Source: CAZXMB01 sp964641715
GTDB taxonomy: Bacteria > Desulfobacterota > BSN033 > UBA1163
Assembly (NCBI GenBank): GCA_964641715.1
Contig: CAZXMB010000013.1
Coordinates: 1-26,424, forward strand
Length of the DNA stretch: 26,424 bases
Direction of reading: 5' to 3'
A program made the translations under genes and the position numbers. Within the stretch, counting starts at the first letter, position 1, and each line of letters begins with the position of its first letter. Below, piece after piece: positions 16,813 to 23,723 of the stretch. The notes beneath the pieces are model-generated. The model did not search any database. It worked only from the letters and a program-made list of their open reading frames with translations, and had not been told where the DNA came from.

Positions 16813-17598
16813 ATGAAGACGATGAAATCTCTTTTCCTTGTTCTCCCGTTTTTTCTTCTTCTCTCTTCCCTTTCCCTTTTTGCAGAGGAGATCGGAAAAG
16901 GTGTGAAGATCACCTATCTGGGTCATTCTGCCTTTCAATTCATCTCGCCTAAAGGATTGATCATCTATATCGACCCCTTTTTGAGCAGGAATCCGAAAAC
17001 CCCACCCGAGATGAGGGCCGTGGAGAAAGCGGACCTCATCCTCGTCACCCATGGGCATGGGGACCACGTGGGAGATACTCTTGCGATCGCTGAGAGGACG
17101 AATGCAAAGATTGTGGTGATGCCGGAATTGGGGAAATACCTGACCAGAAAGGGGGCAAAGAATGTTACGGGCATGAACAAAGGAGGAACCTATACGACTC
17201 AGGATATTTCAATCACCATGGTTCATGCCCTCCACAGCTCGAGTGTCACTGAAGGGGGCCAGGATATCTACACCGGAGACCCTGCAGGTTTTGTTGTTCG
17301 ATTTGAAAATGGTTTCACCCTCTATCACGCAGGGGATACCGGGGTCTTCGGAGATATGAAGATCATTGGAGAGATTTACAAACCCGAGATCTCCCTTCTC
17401 CCCATCGGAGGCCATTTTACCATGGATCCGAGGGAGGCTACCCATGCGGCAAAACTTCTTGGATCGAAGTATGTGATCCCCATGCATTATGGAACTTTTC
17501 CGATGCTGACAGGGACTGTCGAAGAGTTTTTAAGATTGATGAAGGAGGTACCCCAGGCCAGAGTGATCGTGCTGAAACCGGGAGAAACCCTCCGGTAA
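16813..17598 (+). CDS. Exported UPF0173-like metallo-beta-lactamase-fold hydrolase
   Basis: A metal-dependent hydrolase of the MBL fold with the H80-G-H82-G-D84-H85 zinc motif, H172 (H-A-G-D-T-G) and H225 (M-H-Y-G-T-F-P), closest to the UPF0173/YtkL-like group. These are usually about 225-residue cytoplasmic proteins. This one has an added N-terminal signal peptide: basic M-K-T-M-K-S, a hydrophobic run of L, F and S, and a cut likely after S-L-F-A (before E-E). It is therefore probably periplasmic. The start is unclear: ATG 16804, 16813 and 16822 and TTG 16774 are all in frame. I chose 16813 because it follows a weak GAGATGG and gives a standard signal peptide. It precedes the Mla-like genes by 63 nt; the substrate is unknown. 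Confidence 0.83.
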   Translation: MKTMKSLFLVLPFFLLLSSLSLFAEEIGKGVKITYLGHSAFQFISPKGLIIYIDPFLSRNPKTPPEMRAVEKADLILVTHGHGDHVGDTLAIAERTNAKIVVMPELGKYLTRKGAKNVTGMNKGGTYTTQDISITMVHALHSSSVTEGGQDIYTGDPAGFVVRFENGFTLYHAGDTGVFGDMKIIGEIYKPEISLLPIGGHFTMDPREATHAAKLLGSKYVIPMHYGTFPMLTGTVEEFLRLMKEVPQARVIVLKPGETLR

Positions 17599-17661
17599 GG
17601 GAGCAAAAGTTTCTCCCCCCCTCACTCCTTTGATGAAGGCGTTTCAAATCATTGTATCACG

Positions 17662-18441
17662 ATGCGAATAGGAACTCATAAGATCAGAGAGCTCATCAGC
17701 GACCTCCAGGATTTCTATCTCCTTTCCCTAAACGGACTTCTGGGAATGGTGAGACAGCCCTTCTATTACAGGGATACCATCGAGCAGATGGACTATGCCG
17801 GCTCAGGTTCCCTATTCATTATCCTCCTCATCTCCCTTTTCATCGGAATGGCCCTTTCCCTTCAACTCTCTGCCGAACTTTCGAGAGTGGGGCTTAAGAT
17901 CTATACGGGAAAGGTGGTGGGGATTTCCATCATCCGGGAGATCGGACCGGTGCTCACTGCCGTAGTCTTTGCAGGCAGGGTGGGTTCAGGCATGGCCTCC
18001 GAGCTGGGCTCCATGGTACTGGGCCATCAGGTGGATACCCTCCGGGTCTTTGGGGTGGACCCCATGAAGAAACTGGTTGTACCAAGGATCCTGAGCGCAG
18101 TGGTGATGCTCCCTGTTTTAACGATCATCGGGGATGCGGTTTCCCTTTTCGGCGCCTATTATATCGCGGTCTTTGTGAGCCACCAGAGCGGTGCTTTCTA
18201 CTGGAGCTCAATCCGGGATGTTTTGGTCTATGAGAACGTGCTGGCAGGTTCCATTAAACCCTTTATCTTCGGGTATCTCATTGCCTGTATCAGTTGCTAC
18301 ATGGGACTCTCTGCAAAGGGAGGGGCCATCGGACTTCGCCGGACGACCACCAAAGCCGTGGTCATCTCTTTTATTGCCATCATCGTTTCGGATTTTGTGC
18401 TGACCCGAGTTTTGCTCTATGTCCTGGGATTCACGGTATGA
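17662..18441 (+). CDS. mlaE: MlaE-family ABC transporter permease
   Basis: A 259-residue integral membrane permease of the MlaE/YrbE family, with about five hydrophobic segments. The family signature R-E-I-G-P-V-L-T-A-V-V-F-A-G-R-V-G-S-G is present, with A-S-E-L-G-S-M following. MlaE dimers carry phospholipids between the membranes together with the MlaF ATPase and MlaD. There is no clear ribosome-binding site before ATG 17662, and upstream in-frame codons offer no better start. The stop overlaps the next start by 4 nt (ATGA), confirming an operon with the ATPase. No mlaC or mlaB gene follows in the window, so this is a minimal E-F-D set. Confidence 0.93.
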   Translation: MRIGTHKIRELISDLQDFYLLSLNGLLGMVRQPFYYRDTIEQMDYAGSGSLFIILLISLFIGMALSLQLSAELSRVGLKIYTGKVVGISIIREIGPVLTAVVFAGRVGSGMASELGSMVLGHQVDTLRVFGVDPMKKLVVPRILSAVVMLPVLTIIGDAVSLFGAYYIAVFVSHQSGAFYWSSIRDVLVYENVLAGSIKPFIFGYLIACISCYMGLSAKGGAIGLRRTTTKAVVISFIAIIVSDFVLTRVLLYVLGFTV

Positions 18442-19178
18442 TCGAATTTGACCGAGTCTCTTTTTCTTATGGCCCCCGTCCGGTTCTCAAGGAGATCAGT
18501 TTCTCCATCGCAGAGAATGAGAGGGTTGCCATCCTCGGGGGAAGCGGAGACGGAAAGACTACCATTCTGAAGCTCGTCCTTGGCCTTTTAAGACCGGACT
18601 CCGGCAGGATCCTGATCGATGGGGAGGAGATCACACAAAAGGCAGAGGATGAATTGAGGGATATCCGGATCAGGTTCAGCATCGTCTTCCAGGAAGGGGC
18701 GCTCTTCGATTCTTTGAGTGTCAAGGAGAATGTGGCTTTTCCCCTGAGAGAGTATACCCGGATGAAAGAGGAAGAGATCGATCAGAAGGTGAGGGAATTA
18801 TTAAGGAGGGTCGGGCTGGAGGAGGCAATCGCGCTCATGCCGGAAGAATTAAGCGGGGGCATGCATCGAAGGGTGGCAATCATGAGATCCATGGCTGCCT
18901 TTGAGCCGAGGATGTTTCTCTACGATGAGCCGACCTCAGGACTTGACCCCGTCAGTGCCGATGTGATTTGCCGGTTGGTTCTTCATCTCTCTCAAAAAGG
19001 AACAGGCTTTATCATCGTAACCCATAAGGTCTTCGATGCCTTTAAACTGGCAGAGAGGTTCATGTTTTTGAAGGCAGGAACGATCGTCTTCGACGGGGAT
19101 AAAGGGAAGATGCTCCATTCGACCATCCCGGAGATTGAGATCTTCCTCAGGGAGCTCAATTTTACTCCATATCATTGA
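18438..19178 (+). CDS. mlaF: MlaF-family ABC transporter ATP-binding protein
   Basis: A 246-residue ABC ATPase. The Walker A motif is G34-G-S-G-D-G-K40-T-T, the signature L-S-G-G-M-H-R-R-V-A, Walker B F-L-Y-D-E-P-T-S-G-L-D-P, and the switch histidine is in I-I-V-T-H-K. The open frame extends 48 codons upstream into the permease gene, but those residues have no ABC character. The ATG at 18438 overlaps the permease stop and begins M-I-E-F-D-R-V-S-F-S-Y, the normal first strand. The signature closely follows the lipid-transport (Mla/Mkl) ATPases. It energises phospholipid or other lipid movement through the MlaE homologue. Confidence 0.93.
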   Translation: MIEFDRVSFSYGPRPVLKEISFSIAENERVAILGGSGDGKTTILKLVLGLLRPDSGRILIDGEEITQKAEDELRDIRIRFSIVFQEGALFDSLSVKENVAFPLREYTRMKEEEIDQKVRELLRRVGLEEAIALMPEELSGGMHRRVAIMRSMAAFEPRMFLYDEPTSGLDPVSADVICRLVLHLSQKGTGFIIVTHKVFDAFKLAERFMFLKAGTIVFDGDKGKMLHSTIPEIEIFLRELNFTPYH

Positions 19179-19214
19179 TAATGGCGGGGTTTACCTGATC
19201 CATGGAGGAGCGGT

Positions 19215-20297
19215 ATGTTTGACATGAAAAAACAGTTGAGATGGTCTAAATTGAAGGTAGGTCTGGTGATCTCCATTGCCATCGGGGTCCTGCTCATCTC
19301 CATCTTTTTCGCAGGAAAGATCGAAAGGATCTTTCTGCCGAGGGTTGAGCTGAAGATCCAATTTCAGGATGTGAGGGGATTGAGAAAGGGAGCCCCTGTC
19401 TGGATCTACGGAACTGAGGTGGGGTCTGTGAAAAACATTCAATTGAGTCCGGTCCTTGGGGCGATTGCGACCATCTCCATTCAAAAAAATATTCTCGAAT
19501 ATTTGAAGCGGGATGCCCAGGCCAGCATCATGACAATGGGGCTTCTGGGCGATAAGTATCTTGAGTTGAGTGCGGGAACTCCGCAGGCCGAACCGCTCCG
19601 AAGGGGGGAGATGATCAAGGGGACCGTCCCCCTTGAGTTTTCGGATATTATGGAGACCGCTGCCGTCTCGATCGGAAAGATTGGTGATTTCATCGAGAAA
19701 CTGGACCACCTCATTGTAAAAATTGAAACAGGGGAAGGCACCATTGCCAAGCTCCTCACCGATCCATCGGTTTATAATAACCTGAATCAGACAACGAAGA
19801 CCTTATCCCTTACCCTCGAGGAGATTAAGAATTCGCAGGGGACCTTGAAACGGCTCCTGGAAGATCCCAGCCTCTATCAGAAGATGACCTCAGCGGTTTC
19901 CTCCCTGGAAGCCTTTGCAAAGAAGGTCAATGAGAGTCCCGGGACACTAAAAAAGTTGGTCGAAGATCCCTCCCTCTATGATAAGACCTTGGGGACCATT
20001 TCGTCGATCGAGCAATTCAGCAGGAAATTGAATGAAGGGAGCGGGACGCTGAAGAGGCTGGTGGAGGATCCTCAATTATATGAGAACCTCAATCAGGGAG
20101 TGGTTCGACTGAGTGCCATCCTGGAAAAAATCGACCAGGGAGAAGGATTGGCAGGGACCATGCTGAAAGACAGGGAGATGGTCAGGGAATTGAGGGAGAC
20201 GATCGTTGAGTTCAGGGAAACCGCCTCTGAGCTGAAGACCTTGATGAAAGACATCAAGGAACATCCGAAGAAATATCTTAAGTTCAGCATCTTCTGA
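19215..20297 (+). CDS. mlaD: MlaD/MCE-family substrate-binding protein with 34-residue repeats
   Basis: A 360-residue MCE protein. A signal anchor lies at about residues 15-36, and the MCE domain at about 40-120 (V-R-G-L-R-K-G-A-P-V-W-I-Y-G, then G-L-L-G-D-K-Y-L-E-L). MCE proteins form hexameric rings that bind or tunnel lipids in the periplasm. The C-terminal region is unusual: four exactly 34-residue repeats span residues 175-310, each starting G-T-(L/I)-x-(K/R)-L-(L/V)-x-D-P, with a partial fifth after. They should form helical hairpins or a coiled rod extending from the MCE ring. GGAGGAG at 19204-19210 supports ATG 19215. It lies 36 nt after the ATPase and completes the E-F-D operon. Confidence 0.92.
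   Translation: MFDMKKQLRWSKLKVGLVISIAIGVLLISIFFAGKIERIFLPRVELKIQFQDVRGLRKGAPVWIYGTEVGSVKNIQLSPVLGAIATISIQKNILEYLKRDAQASIMTMGLLGDKYLELSAGTPQAEPLRRGEMIKGTVPLEFSDIMETAAVSIGKIGDFIEKLDHLIVKIETGEGTIAKLLTDPSVYNNLNQTTKTLSLTLEEIKNSQGTLKRLLEDPSLYQKMTSAVSSLEAFAKKVNESPGTLKKLVEDPSLYDKTLGTISSIEQFSRKLNEGSGTLKRLVEDPQLYENLNQGVVRLSAILEKIDQGEGLAGTMLKDREMVRELRETIVEFRETASELKTLMKDIKEHPKKYLKFSIF
19737..20144 (+). repeat. Four tandem 102-nt coding repeats in the MCE gene
   Basis: The units start at 19737, 19839, 19941 and 20043, each 102 nt and in frame. The protein consensus begins G-T-L-K-(R/K)-L-(L/V)-E-D-P-S-L-Y, followed by about 20 variable helix-forming residues. The DNA has diverged more than the protein, so these are old, selected repeats rather than a fresh expansion. 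Confidence 0.85.
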
Positions 20298-20321
20298 TCT
20301 GTCCGGAATCACCTGATCCTT

Positions 20322-21695
20322 TCAATTCTTACCCTTCACCTCAAAAATGGTCAGGGGCGACGGACTTCCCTTCACCGAAACCTCTCCAAGATTTCGTAAC
20401 TGATAAGAATCGCCCTCTGGGAGTTGATGGGCCACCTGGTTAGAGATGAGCATCTCCACACCCATGGGCTGGGTTAGCTCTTCAAGACGTTTGGCCAGAT
20501 TTACGGTGAGGCCTAAAATCGTGGAGTCCATTCGTCTGGGCGAACCGATGGTGCCCAGGACGACCGGTCCGGCGTGGAGGCCAATGCCAATCCGGACGGG
20601 CCGGTCAAGGGTTCGATTCGGAACATTGAATGATTTTGTTTCGGATAACATCTCCAGTCCGCAGATAACCGCTCGCCTTGCAGAATCCGCTCCCTCAAAG
20701 ATGCACAGGAGCGCATCCCCCAGGAATTTATCGATCACCCCCTGCCATCTTTCCACGGTTTGAGAGAGCCGCCCGTAAAGTTGATTGACCAGGTCCACCA
20801 GCTCATCGGGATCGATTCGCGCCGAGAGTGCCGTAAATCCCCGGATATCGGCACAGAGGATGGTCACCTCCTGCTGGTCAGCCCTTCCCAGGTGAATCGA
20901 TCCAAGTCCCTGGGTGGCAATTCGGCGGAGGTAAGCCGGGGGGACAAATTTTTCAAAAACATCATGGGCTTCTCGAACTGCCCTCTCCAGGGAACGAAAA
21001 TGAATGGCGACGGCAATGGTTAAGGAGATGGAGAGCCAAAAAGAGGTGAACCACAGGATCTGTTGCTTCACCATTAAGACGATTCCCATGGATCGCAACC
21101 CATCATGGAGACCGCCCAGGAACCAGAACAGTAATCCGATTCCGACCGGCAGAAGGTAGACCGGCCGATGATCTTTCGTACGGAACAGTCTTCCGATGGT
21201 CTTGAAGGCGTAGAAGAGGCCGGTCATAAAACAGTAGAGATAGATCGCGAGCTTGAGCAGTTTGGACTGGGGCCGCAAAATTGCCGGATCAATCTGGTGG
21301 AATTCGAGCGGAAGTCCCAGAAACCATGGCCCTTTTCCAAAAAGGGCTAAGAGGGCAAGAAGGATACTCAAACCTATCATGCCCCGGGTCACCCAGCCGG
21401 ACCTTTTATCCTCGAGGGCTGAAACAAACCAGGCCCAGCCTGCAGGCAGAAGGGCCAACGAGGCCAGGTCGATCCGATAACCCAAAAGGATGGATTGGGG
21501 CGATCTCTGGAGGCCATAGATCAACCAGCCCAGGAAGAGGAAAGCCGAAAAGAGGTAGAAAGAGAGAAGTGGCCGCAGGGGACGGTAGTTCCGGTAGAGG
21601 GCCATGATCATCAGACAGAGGATGGTCATGACCGAGTTGGTGATGAAGCCGATGAAAGGTCCGACACTGTAATAAGGTAGGGAGTGTGGTAACAT
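20322..21695 (-). CDS. Membrane-anchored class III adenylate cyclase
   Basis: A 457-residue protein on the opposite strand. Residues 12-230 hold about seven hydrophobic segments, forming a membrane sensor-like part. A short linker (about 235-270) leads to a class III nucleotide cyclase domain. Both metal-binding aspartates are present, D283 (A-D-I-R-G-F-T) and D327 (F-L-G-D-A). The base-selecting pair K323 and T392 indicates ATP rather than GTP, and N399 and R403 stabilise the transition state. The usual G-D-T-V-N reads G-L-T-V-N. Thus active adenylate cyclase is likely, making cAMP in response to an unknown membrane signal. The gene converges on the MCE gene 25 nt away with no clear terminator between. 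Its ATG has no visible ribosome-binding site and faces AT-rich DNA of the downstream island. Confidence 0.9.
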   Translation of the reverse strand: MLPHSLPYYSVGPFIGFITNSVMTILCLMIMALYRNYRPLRPLLSFYLFSAFLFLGWLIYGLQRSPQSILLGYRIDLASLALLPAGWAWFVSALEDKRSGWVTRGMIGLSILLALLALFGKGPWFLGLPLEFHQIDPAILRPQSKLLKLAIYLYCFMTGLFYAFKTIGRLFRTKDHRPVYLLPVGIGLLFWFLGGLHDGLRSMGIVLMVKQQILWFTSFWLSISLTIAVAIHFRSLERAVREAHDVFEKFVPPAYLRRIATQGLGSIHLGRADQQEVTILCADIRGFTALSARIDPDELVDLVNQLYGRLSQTVERWQGVIDKFLGDALLCIFEGADSARRAVICGLEMLSETKSFNVPNRTLDRPVRIGIGLHAGPVVLGTIGSPRRMDSTILGLTVNLAKRLEELTQPMGVEMLISNQVAHQLPEGDSYQLRNLGEVSVKGSPSPLTIFEVKGKN

Positions 21696-21733
21696 TGAAT
21701 TTATAAAATTTTGTTCTTTATCGTCTTAATTTT

Positions 21734-21756
21734 TTGAAAATTCGTAAAATTTTCAA
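21734..21756. promoter_or_regulatory. Perfect 9-bp inverted repeat upstream of hsdM
   Basis: TTGAAAATT and AATTTTCAA form a perfect inverted repeat with a 5-nt spacer. It lies between the divergent cyclase and methylase genes, ending 22 nt before the -35 box of the hsdM promoter. A dimeric repressor or activator site is possible. In sequence this AT-rich, chance matches are not rare. Confidence 0.4.
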
Positions 21757-21778
21757 TATATTGGAGATTTTAAATATA

Positions 21779-21807
21779 TTGACAAATTTTTGTTTTAAGC
21801 TTATTAT
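21779..21807 (+). promoter_or_regulatory. Sigma70-type promoter for hsdM
   Basis: TTGACA (21779-21784) is followed after exactly 17 nt by TATTAT (21802-21807), one base off the TATAAT consensus. A ribosome-binding site GGAG (21847-21850) lies seven bases before the ATG at 21858, so the leader is about 45 nt. This is the best promoter match I noticed in the window, and it is placed for the methylase gene. Confidence 0.7.
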
Positions 21808-21857
21808 ATAAGTAAATTTAAAATAATATATATAAATAAAAAATTTGGAGAAAACTT

Positions 21858-23639
21858 ATGTTACCAAAGTGGCTTGCAAAAAGATATGAAGTTTTATTTA
21901 AAACCTATCAGGACTCGTCTTTCCGTTTTGAGGATGCAGCTAAAATCCTTTCGAAAAATATACAGGATAGCGAGGAACAAATCAACGTAATTTTGTCTGA
22001 ATTTAGAAAAAGGGGTTGGCTTGAAGTGGAGTTTGATCGTGAAGATACAAGGAGGAGAATATATAAACTAAAAAGTAGTGAAGAGATTATTTCCGAGACA
22101 TTGAGAATTCAAAAGAGTCAATTGACAAGGGGCGACCTTGAAAGTCTCTTAAAGGGAGCTGCAGACCTTATTAGAACAAGGGTAGATTACACCTTTATCC
22201 TCGTGCTCCTTTTTTATAAACGGATAAGCGATAAATGGGAGATGGAATTTGAGAAGGCTTATAAAGAGGCTCTTACTGATGGTTTAAAAGAAGAGGAGGC
22301 AAAGGAAGAAGCTAAGAATTCTATCTACCATGACTTCGATATTTCAGAAGAACTTCTCTGGGAGAATATTAGAAAAGACCCTGCAAGATTACCGGAAAAC
22401 TTTTCGAAGGCTATGAAGGCCCTTGCAGAGAGGAACCCGGAACTCAAAGATGTCTTTGAAAATGTAGATTTCGTTCAGTTCACTACGAATAGAGAAAACG
22501 CAGAGATTCTAAGACAGCTTGTTGAGCTCTTCAGCGCAAAACCTCTTAATCATGTCTCACCGGATCTTCTTGGAGACGCCTATGAATGGATTCTGAAATA
22601 TTTTGCTCCTCAAAAAGCTAAGGAGGGGGAGGTTTATACTGCTCGTGAAGTAATCAAACTCATCATTGAGATGCTTGATCCAAAGCCAGGGGAAAGTGTT
22701 TATGATCCAGCCTGTGGCTCTGGTGGTATGCTCATAACTTCCTATCAGCATGTTGAAAACGAGCAAGGGAAGGATGAGGCGGGAAGACTCTTTCTTTTCG
22801 GACAGGAAGCTAATCATAAGACAATTGCCTTAGCCAAGATGAATCTCTATATCCACGATATCAGGAATGCNNNNNNNNNNNNNNNNNNNNNNNNNNNNNN
22901 NNNNNNNNNNNNNNNNNNNNNNNNNNNNNNNNNNNNNNNNNNNNNNNNNNNNNNNNNNNNNNNNNNNNNNATAGCCAATCCTCCATGGAATCAGGATGGA
23001 TATGACGAAGAGATATTAAAAAAAGGTGAATTCTGGAAAGAGAGATTCAGATATGGATTCACTCCGAGACAGTCGGCAGACTGGGCGTGGATCGAGCACA
23101 TGCTGTCGTCGGCAAATGACAAGACAGGCAGAGTGGGGGTCGTCATCGATAATGGCTGTCTATTTAGAGGAGGAAAAGAAAAGTCAACGAGAACGGAAAT
23201 CTTGAATGCCGACCTAATCGAAGCTGTAATTCTCCTACCTGAAAAACTTTTTTACAATACTGGCGCACCAGGGGCTGTAATTGTCCTCAACAAAAATAAG
23301 CCAAAAAAAAGAAAGGGGAAGGTGTTTTTCATTAATGCGAGCAGGGAATTTCAGCAACACCCGGAAGTCAGAAAGCTTAACCAATTAGGAGATGTCCATA
23401 TAAAGAAGATCGTCAAAGCCTATAAAGAACTCGCCGACGAGGACGGTTTTTCCAGGGTTATAGAAATCGACAAGATAAGAGAGAACGACTACAACCTCAA
23501 TGTTACCCTTTACGTGTTTCCGGAGGAAGAGATTGAGGAGATCGACGTTTCAAAAGAGTGGGAAGAACTCCGGAAGATTGAAAAAGAAATTTTTGCAGTG
23601 GAAGAGAAGATCGAATGGTATCTTAGAGAAATAAAGTAA
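21858..23639 (+). CDS. hsdM: Type I restriction-modification DNA methylase (HsdM), split by an assembly gap
   Basis: A 593-residue N6-adenine methyltransferase of the HsdM type. The SAM-binding motif I is Y282-D-P-A-C-G-S-G-G-M, and the catalytic motif N-P-P-W follows the gap. Residues 90-260 fit the HsdM N-terminal domain. Before it sits an extra region of about 80 residues resembling a winged-helix DNA-binding domain (residues about 1-78, ending R-R-R-I-Y-K-L), not typical of textbook HsdM. The 100-N gap lies just after N-L-Y-I-H-D-I-R-N and just before I-A-N-P-P-W. The frame is kept on both sides, and the spacing between these motifs in the family is close to the gap size, so the gene is probably intact. 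No HsdS or HsdR gene is present before the window ends. Confidence 0.88.
   Translation: MLPKWLAKRYEVLFKTYQDSSFRFEDAAKILSKNIQDSEEQINVILSEFRKRGWLEVEFDREDTRRRIYKLKSSEEIISETLRIQKSQLTRGDLESLLKGAADLIRTRVDYTFILVLLFYKRISDKWEMEFEKAYKEALTDGLKEEEAKEEAKNSIYHDFDISEELLWENIRKDPARLPENFSKAMKALAERNPELKDVFENVDFVQFTTNRENAEILRQLVELFSAKPLNHVSPDLLGDAYEWILKYFAPQKAKEGEVYTAREVIKLIIEMLDPKPGESVYDPACGSGGMLITSYQHVENEQGKDEAGRLFLFGQEANHKTIALAKMNLYIHDIRNXXXXXXXXXXXXXXXXXXXXXXXXXXXXXXXXXXIANPPWNQDGYDEEILKKGEFWKERFRYGFTPRQSADWAWIEHMLSSANDKTGRVGVVIDNGCLFRGGKEKSTRTEILNADLIEAVILLPEKLFYNTGAPGAVIVLNKNKPKKRKGKVFFINASREFQQHPEVRKLNQLGDVHIKKIVKAYKELADEDGFSRVIEIDKIRENDYNLNVTLYVFPEEEIEEIDVSKEWEELRKIEKEIFAVEEKIEWYLREIK
22871..22970. other. 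100-N assembly gap inside hsdM
   Basis: Exactly 100 Ns interrupt the methylase gene. A round 100 is commonly a placeholder for unknown length, but here the frame and motif spacing on the two sides agree with a real gap near 100 nt. Confidence 0.98.
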
Positions 23640-23654
23640 AGATGTCATTCTAAT

Positions 23655-23693
23655 CCCTTCGCCTGTCATTCTGACCCTGAGCAGAGCGAAGGG
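23655..23693. repeat. Inverted repeat (possible hairpin) after hsdM
   Basis: CCCTTCGC (23655-23662) pairs with GCGAAGGG (23686-23693) across a 23-nt loop. It starts 15 nt after the methylase stop. There is no T-run after it, so a Rho-independent terminator is not supported. Confidence 0.45.
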
Positions 23694-23704
23694 GAAGAAT
23701 CTCA
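23664..23704. repeat. 41-nt interspersed repeat, copy 1
   Basis: It begins TGTCATTCTGACCCTGAGCA and ends GAAGAATCTCA. It matches the element at 25165-25205 at 38 of 41 positions with no gaps. A partial start (TGTCATTCT) also occurs at 23643. It lies 19 nt before the start of the AlbA-type gene. The TGTCATTCTGA...GAAGAATCTC style is a dispersed intergenic repeat seen in many environmental bacterial genomes (from memory). Confidence 0.8.
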
Positions 23705-23723
23705 CTGAAATAAGGATTAAAAA

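Noticed and set aside
20446..20763. Plus-strand open frame opposite the cyclase
   Set aside because: It is antisense to the conserved cyclase domain, lacks a ribosome-binding site and matches no family I know.
23655..23693. Rho-independent terminator after hsdM
   Set aside because: The stem is 8 bp with a 23-nt loop and no T-run after it. It partly coincides with the interspersed repeat.
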